A stretch of 64,000 nt of DNA. It comes from Paraburkholderia oxyphila NBRC 105797. Lineage in GTDB: Bacteria > Pseudomonadota > Gammaproteobacteria > Burkholderiales > Burkholderiaceae. This document shows positions 26,979 to 35,192 of this stretch, in pieces. The position numbers and the translations under genes are program-made. The stretch's first letter is position 1. Every line of letters begins with the position of its first letter. The stretch covers positions 143,721 through 207,720 of the forward strand of contig NZ_BAYD01000008.1 in the NCBI RefSeq assembly GCF_000685075.1. The letters run 5' to 3'. A model generated the notes under the pieces. That model searched no databases, was not told the origin of the DNA, and saw only the letters and a list, made by a program, of their open reading frames with translations.

Positions 26979-27638
26979 TTAGCGGACCGCGATGGCCTCG
27001 AATTCCTTGTCGTGCATGACTTCGGCAACCGACCGGCCGGCGCGCACGGCGGCCACCATGCCGTCCTGACGCCGTGCGATGCGCTCGCCCAGGTCGAGCA
27101 CTTCCTCGATGCGATCGGCGGGTACAAAGACCGTGCCGCAGCGATCGGCGATCACAAAGTCGTCTTCATGCACCGTGACACCAGCCATCTGGACAGGCTT
27201 GCCCGAATCGATCTGGATCACCCGGTTGCGCGCGCTGATCATCGTGACGCCACGGCCGTAGACGGGATAACCGATCGACTCGCTGCCTTCGATATCGCGG
27301 CTCAGGCCGTCGATGACGGAGCCGCGAATCTGTTTCGCCGTCGCGGCATTGGCCAGGATGTCGCCCCAGCAGGAGATGCCGTCGGCCCCGCCTGCGATGA
27401 CCAGCACGCGGTCATCCGCCGTAACCGCGTCGATCACCGGGGAAATAAGATGCACGGTCGGTTTGGCGTCGGCCTTCGGGCCAAGCTGGATCGTGCTGGC
27501 GCGCCCGACGATCTTGGGGCAGTCCCAGAGCGGGCGCAGGCCATAGGTCGCACCAGGCAGGCCGAGAAAGTCGAGTGCGTCGGAAATCGTGTTGGTATCG
27601 AGCGACGCGAGGCGGTCGAGCAGCGAAATCGGGTTCAT
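26979..27638 (-). CDS. RraA-like protein, first of three
   Basis: 219 aa from the ATG at 27638 (MNPISLLDRL); the 60 preceding in-frame codons are not family-like. LDTNTISDALDFLGLPGATYG, SCWGDILANAATAKQIRGSV and DGLSRDIEGSESIGYPVY carry the fold's glycine-rich loops and the Arg-Asp pair. It is the first gene of the operon that continues with two more RraA proteins, an aminotransferase, a hydrolase and a permease. It is divergent from the LysR at 27834. It may be an aldolase or decarboxylase acting on an acyl-pyruvate-like intermediate. Confidence 0.8.
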   Translation of the reverse strand: MNPISLLDRLASLDTNTISDALDFLGLPGATYGLRPLWDCPKIVGRASTIQLGPKADAKPTVHLISPVIDAVTADDRVLVIAGGADGISCWGDILANAATAKQIRGSVIDGLSRDIEGSESIGYPVYGRGVTMISARNRVIQIDSGKPVQMAGVTVHEDDFVIADRCGTVFVPADRIEEVLDLGERIARRQDGMVAAVRAGRSVAEVMHDKEFEAIAVR

Positions 27639-27706
27639 GGCGGTGAGGTCCGTTGACAGGTGCAGCCATCGTCGCCTCTCGCGTCTGGTATGTAAATTTT
27701 GTATTT

Positions 27707-27723
27707 CGTATCTGTCTGATACG
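27707..27723. promoter_or_regulatory. LysR-box palindrome upstream of the RraA operon
   Basis: CGTATC and GATACG form a perfect palindrome with a 5-bp centre, and it contains an exact T-N11-A LysR box (T27709, A27721). It lies 69 bp before the RraA start and 111 bp before the LysR start. Likely recognition site of the adjacent LysR. Confidence 0.5.
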
Positions 27724-27749
27724 CTTTCCAGATCAGCGGACTGCGCAAG

Positions 27750-27769
27750 ATTGTGGCCGGAAGCACAAT
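27750..27769. promoter_or_regulatory. Second inverted repeat in the RraA/lysR divergent region
   Basis: ATTGTG and CACAAT are separated by 8 bp and lie 65 bp before the LysR ATG. It could be an activation or autoregulation site. Evidence is symmetry and location only. Confidence 0.3.
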
Positions 27770-27833
27770 AATGGTGGCCACTGGCTGTGCGCCTGCATGC
27801 GGCAGCGCCAGTGCGCAAGGAGGCAAACCCAAG

Positions 27834-28754
27834 ATGAGCAATACGATCGACTTCAGGCTGATACGTCAGCTATGGATGTTTCTCGCCGTGGCCGAAGAGC
27901 AGCACTTTGGCCGGGCCGCCCAGCGCCTGAACATGTCGCAGCCGCCGTTGACCGAGCAGATCAAGGTGCTGGAGCAGTCGCTGAAACTGCAGTTATTCAA
28001 TCGCTCCCGCCGGGGTACGCAACTCAGCCCTGCCGGCGCTGCAATCCTGCCCGCCGTGCGGCAGTTCGCCGGCCAGGTCGAGCGACTCGAACGGGTCGTC
28101 CGTGAGGTGGCTGCAGGTCAATCTGGTGTGCTGCACGTCGGCGCGATCACCTCCGCGATGCTGGAAACGGTACCTCCGGTGTTGGACGCACTCAAGCAGG
28201 CTCATCCGCATCTGACGGTATTCGTCAGCGAAATCGACAGCGTGGACGCCATTCCTGCACTGGAAGCCGGGGAACTCGATCTGGCCTTCGTTCGTGTCGA
28301 TGGAGAGGTTGGAAGCGGAATCGCCACCATGCCCCTCGCCCAGGACAGGCTGGCCGTTGCGCTCCCCAAAGACCATCCTTTATCCGCACTCCCGAGAGTG
28401 CGGCTTCTGTCGCTGGCCGACGAGCAACTGGTGATGTCGTCCCGGCAGGTCAGTCCCGTGTATTTCGACCTGTTGACGTCGGTTTGCCGCGCACATGGCT
28501 TGACGCCGCGCGTGACGCACGAAGTGCGTTCAGTCACGTCGCAGATCGCCTATGTCGGGTGTGGTCAGGGTGTAGCGCTGGTACCTTCGTCAATGCGCAA
28601 GCTGGCGCCCGAGAATGTGGTCGTGCGGCCGCTCAAGGAAAAAATCGAGGTGGTGACCGCCGCGCTGCTGTGGAACACACAACGCCACCACCCTTTGGTC
28701 GATGAGGTGGTCGCGTGGCTGAAGAAGCGCAAGGCCCGGCAGACGGTGCGGTGA
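27834..28754 (+). CDS. LysR-type regulator of the RraA/aminotransferase operon
   Basis: 306 aa from the ATG at 27834, which follows AGGAGG by about 10 nt. The HTH is EEQHFGRAAQRLNMSQPPLT (about residues 22-41), followed by IKVLEQSLKLQLFNRSRRG, close to BenM/CatM-type N-termini. The remaining part is the PBP2 effector domain. Its divergent position and the T-N11-A palindrome suggest control of the RraA operon. Confidence 0.85.
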   Translation: MSNTIDFRLIRQLWMFLAVAEEQHFGRAAQRLNMSQPPLTEQIKVLEQSLKLQLFNRSRRGTQLSPAGAAILPAVRQFAGQVERLERVVREVAAGQSGVLHVGAITSAMLETVPPVLDALKQAHPHLTVFVSEIDSVDAIPALEAGELDLAFVRVDGEVGSGIATMPLAQDRLAVALPKDHPLSALPRVRLLSLADEQLVMSSRQVSPVYFDLLTSVCRAHGLTPRVTHEVRSVTSQIAYVGCGQGVALVPSSMRKLAPENVVVRPLKEKIEVVTAALLWNTQRHHPLVDEVVAWLKKRKARQTVR

Positions 28755-29099
28755 AAGGCGCTTTGGCTGCCGCTCCGTCATGAAAAGGGTTGCTGGAGCC
28801 AGTCCATCACCACGGTCGAAAATCGCGCGTGGGCAACGGATGAAGAAGCGGATTCAATGACGGCCACTCAAGCGGCAGCGGCTCACCATGAAGATGCACC
28901 GCCCTGGAACGCGTCCTCGCCACGTTTGAGCCGTGGACATGACCAGATGCTCGACAAACCAGCCTGCATCTGTGGCATCTTCGGATAGGCTCCCCCCTCA
29001 TCGTGCACGGGTTCATGTAAAACCACATCGCGGACACATACATAGTTATCCAAAATAATTGTCTCGGGTTTATTCATGGGCGTAAGCATCAGGCAAGTG
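28755..29099. other. 345-bp gap between convergent lysR genes
   Basis: No recognisable gene. On the minus strand a 68-codon open frame (28883-29089) begins MLTPMNKPETIILDNYV, but it has no SD and no family resemblance I can name. Another frame continues with plausible codons, as if a frameshifted remnant. I treat it as non-coding or decayed. Confidence 0.3.
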
Positions 29100-30071
29100 T
29101 CAGGGCGCTACGCTCTGTACCTTGTTGACAGAATGCGTGGCGGCGCTGCGGAGTCGAGCTGCCACACTCCGGATTTCATTCATGAAATAAGCGAGCCAGG
29201 GCGTCGTCACTTCACCGCTGCGACGGAACAGCATCGTGCCGAACTGCGGGAGATCCCAGTTGCCCCTGAGCACCTTGAGCGACCCCGAGTGGATATCGTC
29301 GTGGAACCAGATTGACGAACAGAACGCGACATAGTCATCCTGATAGACCAGATGCCGCATGACGGCATGTGACAGGGTTTCGACGCGATGGTCGCCAAGC
29401 TCGCATCCATGCCGGCTCAGTTCGAGATTGAGTGCGCGTTCGACTGGACTCGAACTCAACACCGGCATCACCAGCTGTTCACGGCTTACCAGGTCGCTGA
29501 AGTTTAGTTCAGACTGGCTCGCGAGCGGATGGCCGGCGCGCACACAGAAATAAAATTCCTCGTCGAGCAGGCGTTCGCTGATCAAATCGGCGAACAGGCC
29601 GTCCGTCTGCTCGATGCCGAGCACCAGGTCGAGTTCGCAGTTCCTGAGCTTGTGGAGCAGTTCATGCGTACGCCCTTCGACCAGATTGATCTGGACCTTT
29701 CCCAGCCTGCGTTTGGTCTGGCTCACGGCACTCGGAAGAATATGGTTCATCGACACTGATCCGGCCCCGCAAATAATCCGGCTCTCATTGTCACCCCGAA
29801 TCGCTTGCACCACGGCCAGCGCCTTGTTCAGTTCGGATTCGGCCGCGTGAATAGGGTCCATGATGGCCATGCCGCACTCGGTGGGACTGACACCCCGCGC
29901 CGAACGATGCAGCAGCTGGGTTCCCAGCACCTCCTCCAGACGCATGATGCTGCGCGTCAGGGCCGGTTGCGTAATGCCCAACACGGACGACGCTGCACTG
30001 ATGTTCCCGTACTCCACCACCGTGGCGAAATGCTCCAGATTGGTCATGTAACGCGAAAGTTTCGAACGCAT
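29100..30071 (-). CDS. LysR-type regulator of the Baeyer-Villiger/ring-cleavage operon
   Basis: 323 aa. The HTH is EYGNISAASSVLGITQPALT (about residues 19-38), then RSIMRLEEVLGTQLLHRSARG. The PBP2-type sensor domain follows. The start is uncertain between ATG 30071 and ATG 30047. It lies 130 bp downstream of the Baeyer-Villiger gene on the same strand, so it is the distal gene of the catabolic block and probably its regulator, although it is not divergent. Confidence 0.82.
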   Translation of the reverse strand: MRSKLSRYMTNLEHFATVVEYGNISAASSVLGITQPALTRSIMRLEEVLGTQLLHRSARGVSPTECGMAIMDPIHAAESELNKALAVVQAIRGDNESRIICGAGSVSMNHILPSAVSQTKRRLGKVQINLVEGRTHELLHKLRNCELDLVLGIEQTDGLFADLISERLLDEEFYFCVRAGHPLASQSELNFSDLVSREQLVMPVLSSSPVERALNLELSRHGCELGDHRVETLSHAVMRHLVYQDDYVAFCSSIWFHDDIHSGSLKVLRGNWDLPQFGTMLFRRSGEVTTPWLAYFMNEIRSVAARLRSAATHSVNKVQSVAP

Positions 30072-30201
30072 GCTGAATCCTCATACCCGAATAACGTCCG
30101 GCCATCCAGCACTATGCCGGCGGGCCGTTGGAACATTCACCTCTCACTCCATGATCGTGGTCGCGAGCACAGGCGGTTCGCCATTCGGGAATTATCCCCC
30201 C

Positions 30202-31836
30202 CTAGCGAAGCATGAACCCCTCGTAGCCGTTTTCTGCAGCCTTGTCGCACTGCGCCCGGTAGTCTGGCGCGCTGCCAACGTAGATCAGGGCGCGCTTTGT
30301 CACCGTGCCGTCCGGATTCTGCGTGACCTTTGCCCACCATGCGTCGCTGTCCGCAAGCAGCGTTTTCGCATAGACCTGGTACACCTGCTCGGTCCATGCC
30401 ACCTGATATTCCGGTTCGGCTTCGGCATATTCGAGGCCGCTGCGATGCATATGGTCGATCATCCGCGCCACCCATTCAACCTGAAGCGCACCACACACGC
30501 CAATGTTGCAGAACGATGCGCCATTATGGGCCCCCACGAGTGTGAAGAGGTTCGGGAAGCCGGTGATCTGAAGTCCGAGATAAGTCTGCGGACCGTCGGC
30601 CCACACTTCCTTCAGACGTTTGCCCCCCTTTCCCCGGATATCAATGCGGTCGAGCGCGCCAGTCACGCCGTCAAAACCGGTGGCAAAGATCAGCACGTCC
30701 AGCTCGATTTCCCGGCCTCCGACCATCACGCCCCGGGGCGTAATGCGCTCGACAGGGGACTCGCTGATGTCGACAAGCTCGACATTGTCCTGGTTATACA
30801 CCTCGTAATAGCGCGTCTCCATCGGCACGCGGCGTGTGCCGAACGCGTGATTTTTCGGGATCAGCTTCTCGGCGAGGATCGGATCGTTGACGCGCGAGCG
30901 GATCTTGTCCGCGATAAAGTCTGCCAGATACTGGTTCGACGCCTTGTTGGTCAGCAGATCCCGATAGCCTGAAAGCCAGATGCCATAGCCGGGCATGTCA
31001 TAGAGCGACTCGAACAACGCCTGGCGCTCTTCATGGGTCGCCTCGTGCGCCTTCTTCGAATGACGCTGATACGGAAACGCCGTTTCGGTTGTCTTGATGA
31101 AATTCAGGAAATCGTCAGGCTTGCCGCGCAGTTGCTCGATCAGTGCGGGGTCGAGCGGGTGGTTGCCAAGCGGCGCGCACCAGTTCGGGGTGCGCTGAAA
31201 CACGTACAACTGCTGCGCCGTCTTCGCAACCACGGGAATGATCTGCACGCCCGTGGCGCCCGTGCCGATCACGCCGACCCGCTTGCCCGTGAAGTCGGTA
31301 TGGCGACCGGCATCGTCGTCACGAGGCCAGCGCGACGAATGGAACGACTGCCCTTCGAAGGTCTCAATGCCGGGAATCGGCGGGATGCGCGTGGCCGAAA
31401 GCGGTCCGACCGCGGAAAGCAGAAACCGGCAGCTCGCGCGGCGGCCATCTTCGAGCGTCAGACGCCAGCAGCGCTGCGCCTCATCGAAGTGCGCGGCGTT
31501 CACACGGACCTCAAATTCGAAGTGGCGGCGCACATCCATCTTGTCGGCCGCGTATTGCGCATAACGCAGCAACTCGGGCTGACCGGCAAAGCGCTCGCTC
31601 CACTCCCACTCCGGAATGATGCCGTTGAGCGCGAAGTAGCCGTAGGCATAGCTTTCCGTGTCGAGACGGCAGCCCGGATACCGGTTCCAGTACCACGTGC
31701 CCCCCACATCGGAACCTGCCTCGTAGCCATGCACTTTCAGGCCCATTTTGTCCAGAAGCCAGGTCTGGTACATGCCGGTAATACCGGCGCCAATCACAAT
31801 GGCGTCGAAATCGGGTTGGGTTACTTGTTCAAGCAT
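30202..31836 (-). CDS. Baeyer-Villiger monooxygenase (FAD/NADPH, cyclohexanone monooxygenase-like)
   Basis: 544 aa, the length of classical type I BVMOs. FAD Rossmann motif GAGITG is at residues 16-21. The BVMO fingerprint F-x-G-x3-H-x3-W-P is complete in FEGQSFHSSRWP (about 160). The NADPH Rossmann motif GVIGTGATG follows. It inserts oxygen next to a ketone to give an ester or lactone. GGAGC lies 7 nt before the ATG. Its start overlaps the stop of the acyl-CoA synthetase by 8 bp. An alpha/beta hydrolase in the same block (36436) could open the product. Confidence 0.9.
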   Translation of the reverse strand: MLEQVTQPDFDAIVIGAGITGMYQTWLLDKMGLKVHGYEAGSDVGGTWYWNRYPGCRLDTESYAYGYFALNGIIPEWEWSERFAGQPELLRYAQYAADKMDVRRHFEFEVRVNAAHFDEAQRCWRLTLEDGRRASCRFLLSAVGPLSATRIPPIPGIETFEGQSFHSSRWPRDDDAGRHTDFTGKRVGVIGTGATGVQIIPVVAKTAQQLYVFQRTPNWCAPLGNHPLDPALIEQLRGKPDDFLNFIKTTETAFPYQRHSKKAHEATHEERQALFESLYDMPGYGIWLSGYRDLLTNKASNQYLADFIADKIRSRVNDPILAEKLIPKNHAFGTRRVPMETRYYEVYNQDNVELVDISESPVERITPRGVMVGGREIELDVLIFATGFDGVTGALDRIDIRGKGGKRLKEVWADGPQTYLGLQITGFPNLFTLVGAHNGASFCNIGVCGALQVEWVARMIDHMHRSGLEYAEAEPEYQVAWTEQVYQVYAKTLLADSDAWWAKVTQNPDGTVTKRALIYVGSAPDYRAQCDKAAENGYEGFMLR

Positions 31837-33457
31837 TTTTCTGCTCCGTTGCAGTCAGCATCGCACGCAATTCAGCCTTCATGATCTTTCCTGTCGAGGT
31901 CAGCGGCATTTCCTCGACGAAGCGGAAAGCTACAGGGACCTTGTAATCCGCAAGACTGTCGCGGCAGTGTGAGCGCAGCGCCTCGACACTCGGCGGCGCC
32001 AGCCCGGGATCTGTCGATAGGAACGCGCACACCTGCTCGCCAAATAGCGCGTCGGGCTGCCCAACCACTGCCGCTGCCTTGACGAGCGGATGCTTGAGCA
32101 ACACCTGCTCCACCTCGCTCGAATAGATGTTTTCGCCCCCACGGATGATCAGGTCCTTCTTGCGGTCGACCAGCGTGATCAGCCCCTCCTCGCTCTGGAA
32201 GCCCAGGTCACCCGTATGTAGCCAGCCATTGCGCAACGTGGCGCTCGTGGCTGCTTCGTCACGCAGATAACCGCGCATCACATTCGGGCCGCGCGCCACG
32301 AGCTCGCCCACCTGGCCACGCGGCACTTCCCGGTCTTCGTGATCGAAGATCGCCACTTCGACGGCCGCCATCGGAAGGCCGACCGATCCGGCACGGGCCA
32401 CAGCGAGTTCGCCCGGCAGCGTCACCAGCGTGCCGCCCGATTCGGTCTGCCCCATGCCATGCACAAGCGCGGCGTTCAGGAACAGAGACTGAACCTCGCC
32501 GAGGCGCGCGATCGACATTGGCGCGGCGCCGAAATCGAGAGTCTTCACGCTGTCGAGGACAATACCGAGCGCGCGCGCCTTGTCGACCATCAGCATCAGG
32601 ATCGACGGGACCGCGAACATGGCCGTGATGCGTTCGCGGCGAACCAGATCGATGGTGCGCTCCGTACTGTATTGATCGATATACAGCGTGCCGCCCGTGA
32701 ACAGCACGGGGAAAAAGCAGGTATGCGCGGCGATATGGAAAAGCGGCGTCACGGCCAGCAGTCGCGCATCGTCGTGGTCATATTCCCAGGCGCCCGGAGA
32801 TTGCAGCGCGTCCGCGAACAGGGAGGCATGGGTATGCACCACGCCCTTGGGCTTGCCGGTTGTTCCCGACGTGTAATAGATCGCCGCTGGCGCACTGGCC
32901 TCGATGCGCGGTTCCGGCTGGGTCTGCGGCGATGCTGCCACCGTGACACAAGCTTCGACATCGACAACGAGCTCCGGCACCGCGAGGCCATGCGCCGCGC
33001 GAACCTGCTCGAGCACCATGGCGAACGCCGGCTCGGAAATCGTCAGGACGCTTTGCGAGTGGCCGAGAATGAATGCCAGCTCAGCCGCTACAAGGCGGTT
33101 GTTCAGCGGTACGGCCACCGCGCCGAGCCCGAGTACGGCCAGATACCAGACCAGATAATGGTCACTGTTATTCATCAGCAACGTCACCACATCCTGCTCG
33201 CGCACACCCCGCTCGCGCAGAACGTGGCGCGCGGTATCGACGGCATCCAGCAGTTGCCCATATGTCAGCGTGCGCCCCCGGCACACGACGGCGGGCTGCT
33301 CAAGGCGTAGCTGTGCGCGTTCACGCAGCAGGCCTGTATACGTCCGGCCAGCGGCTGTCTTCAGCTCCGCAAGGATTTCACGGCCGCGCTCGCTGCGCGT
33401 CGCAGCGAACGTGCCGAGCCGGTCCATGACGAGATTTGCTTGCATGTCGGTTCTCAT
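31829..33457 (-). CDS. Acyl-CoA synthetase (AMP-forming)
   Basis: 542 aa, ANL superfamily. The phosphate-binding loop is YYTSGTTGKPKGVVHTHAS (about residues 193-211), and later VHGMGQTESGG, WLHTGDLGFQ and LIIRGGENIYSSEVE are present. The C-terminal catalytic Lys is probably in TSTGKIMKAELR. It activates a carboxylic acid, possibly a side chain or ring-derived product, for the adjacent enoyl-CoA hydratase. The start may be ATG 33457 or the ATG 12 bp later. Confidence 0.87.
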   Translation of the reverse strand: MRTDMQANLVMDRLGTFAATRSERGREILAELKTAAGRTYTGLLRERAQLRLEQPAVVCRGRTLTYGQLLDAVDTARHVLRERGVREQDVVTLLMNNSDHYLVWYLAVLGLGAVAVPLNNRLVAAELAFILGHSQSVLTISEPAFAMVLEQVRAAHGLAVPELVVDVEACVTVAASPQTQPEPRIEASAPAAIYYTSGTTGKPKGVVHTHASLFADALQSPGAWEYDHDDARLLAVTPLFHIAAHTCFFPVLFTGGTLYIDQYSTERTIDLVRRERITAMFAVPSILMLMVDKARALGIVLDSVKTLDFGAAPMSIARLGEVQSLFLNAALVHGMGQTESGGTLVTLPGELAVARAGSVGLPMAAVEVAIFDHEDREVPRGQVGELVARGPNVMRGYLRDEAATSATLRNGWLHTGDLGFQSEEGLITLVDRKKDLIIRGGENIYSSEVEQVLLKHPLVKAAAVVGQPDALFGEQVCAFLSTDPGLAPPSVEALRSHCRDSLADYKVPVAFRFVEEMPLTSTGKIMKAELRAMLTATEQKNA

Positions 33458-33466
33458 TTTCGGAAT

Positions 33467-34192
33467 TCAGAGGGATGCCACGTGCTCTCGCCCAGTTTCG
33501 AGCGCCCTGCGGAACGCTTCGGCGTCGAGTTCGCGCATCCAGCGTTTGGTTGCCGCGACGGCTGCCGACGGCAAGGCTAGCCAGGCATCGAGACGTGCCC
33601 GCAAATGCGAATCGAGCGTCTGAGCCGTGGCCACCTGCGTCACGATCCCGAAGCCTTGTGCCTCTACGCTGGTCCACGGCGCCTGGTCGAAAACCAGGCG
33701 GCGAATGACGTGAGGCACCGCCATCTGTCGCAGCACCGGCACGATCGCCGAGGGAACGAGGCCGAGCTTCAGTTCGGGCAGGCCCCACCTCGCTTCGTCC
33801 AGTGCAACCACGTCGTCGCACAGGCACAGCACTGCTACCGCTCCCCCAAGTACCGTTCCGTTGACCCGGGCCACCACCGGCTTCGCCAACCCGTACAGTT
33901 CATGCAGCAGCGCCACCAGTGCCTCGTTACCCTCGCGCCACGACTCCTCGTTGCCTTGCTCCCGCGCTGCGGCCCAGCCGAGATCGGCGCCCGTGCAGAA
34001 ATGCCTGCCACTGGCGCGCAGCAGGATCACAGCCACATCGGGGTCGCGCTGCGCTGCCTGCAGCGCAGCCCGAAACTCGCGCATCAGCGGAATCGACAGG
34101 GCGTTACCGCGCTGTGGCACATCAAGTTTGATCGTGGCAATACGCCCTTCGCCCGCGTAAATGACCGCGCGATCGGTCGTTTCTTCGCTCAT
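33467..34192 (-). CDS. Enoyl-CoA hydratase/isomerase family protein
   Basis: 241 aa from the ATG at 34192 (MSEETTDRAV); an upstream in-frame start would overlap the FAH gene. Crotonase fold: LDVPQRGNALSIPL, SGRHFCTGADLGWA and the oxyanion-hole loop NGTVLGGAVAVLCLCDDVV. In the position of the usual catalytic Glu, WGLPELKLGLVPSA retains one Glu. It lies between the FAH-type gene and the acyl-CoA synthetase and probably works on the CoA ester made by that synthetase. Confidence 0.82.
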   Translation of the reverse strand: MSEETTDRAVIYAGEGRIATIKLDVPQRGNALSIPLMREFRAALQAAQRDPDVAVILLRASGRHFCTGADLGWAAAREQGNEESWREGNEALVALLHELYGLAKPVVARVNGTVLGGAVAVLCLCDDVVALDEARWGLPELKLGLVPSAIVPVLRQMAVPHVIRRLVFDQAPWTSVEAQGFGIVTQVATAQTLDSHLRARLDAWLALPSAAVAATKRWMRELDAEAFRRALETGREHVASL

Positions 34193-34239
34193 CCGGCTTC
34201 CCCTCCACCAGGGCGGACTGTCACGCGGCAGCGCCCCGC

Positions 34240-35088
34240 TCAATCGACCGCGACCGTGTTGCGCAGTACGCCCACGCGTTCGATTTCAACTTCCACCGTG
34301 TCGCCGTCCTTCATCCAGAGCGGCGGCTTGCGCATGGCGCCAATGCCCCCGGGGGTGCCGGTCACAATGACGTCACCCGCTTCGAGCGGCGCAATCGTGG
34401 AAAGGTGTGCGATCTGCGCTGCAATGTCATGAATCATCATGCGCGTGGATGAGCGCTGCACCTCGACGCCATTCAGTCGCGTCACAACACCCAGATCCGC
34501 CCCGAACGGGATCTCATCGGCCGTCACCAGCCACGGACCAAAACTGCCCGTGCACCAGAAGTTCTTGCCAACATCCCACTGTGACGTCCGCAACTGCCAG
34601 TCACGCACACTGACGTCGTTGTAGCAGGCATAACCCGCTACATGCCGATGTGCGTCCGCCACCGCAATGCGCCGGCACGGCTTGCCGATCACGATGGCCA
34701 TTTCACCCTCGAAATCGAACTGCTCCGACTCGCGCGGCCGCCTCACGGGTGCACCGTGAGCCACCTGCGAGCTTGCCGTACGCAGGAAGAACAGCGGCAC
34801 ACTGGCCGGCTTCGCACCGCATTCCTCGACGTGCTCGTAGTAGTTCAGGCCACAGCACCAGATCTTGCCGGGGTTCGGAATCACCGGGTGCAACGTCACA
34901 CGATCAAGCGGATAATCGGCCTGGCGCCCCTCCATCAATGCAGCCAGTTCCGCGACCGCATCATCTGCAAGGACCGAACGGAGATCGGCATAACGCCCCT
35001 CGCACAAACGCTTCAGATCGACAATCCCGCTTTCCACCACCGCGCCGAAACGCTCGACGCCGTCGATTTCAAAACTTGCCAGTCTCAT
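34240..35088 (-). CDS. Fumarylacetoacetate hydrolase (FAH) family enzyme
   Basis: 282 aa. Typical family features: KIWCCGLNYYEHVEE, the metal ligands in EQFDFEGEMAIVIG (two Glu) and the Asp in YNDVSVRDWQ, and VIVTGTPGGIGAM at the end. Family members hydrolyse or isomerise products of ring cleavage, such as acylpyruvates and 2-hydroxyhepta-2,4-diene-1,7-dioate. It follows the two-domain VOC gene after 104 bp, consistent with action on its product. Confidence 0.87.
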   Translation of the reverse strand: MRLASFEIDGVERFGAVVESGIVDLKRLCEGRYADLRSVLADDAVAELAALMEGRQADYPLDRVTLHPVIPNPGKIWCCGLNYYEHVEECGAKPASVPLFFLRTASSQVAHGAPVRRPRESEQFDFEGEMAIVIGKPCRRIAVADAHRHVAGYACYNDVSVRDWQLRTSQWDVGKNFWCTGSFGPWLVTADEIPFGADLGVVTRLNGVEVQRSSTRMMIHDIAAQIAHLSTIAPLEAGDVIVTGTPGGIGAMRKPPLWMKDGDTVEVEIERVGVLRNTVAVD

Positions 35089-35192
35089 GATTTATTCGTC
35101 ATCCTTATCGAATTACGTTCGCCCCGTCTGCTAATACGACGTCTCATGGGCGGATGTTCGGACCAGGCGGCTCGCGCATCCCGCTGCACGGT

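Noticed and set aside
25628..27638. RraA proteins as regulators of RNase E
   Set aside because: Three copies in a catabolic operon coupled to an aminotransferase fit an aldolase/decarboxylase role better than RNA-degradosome control.
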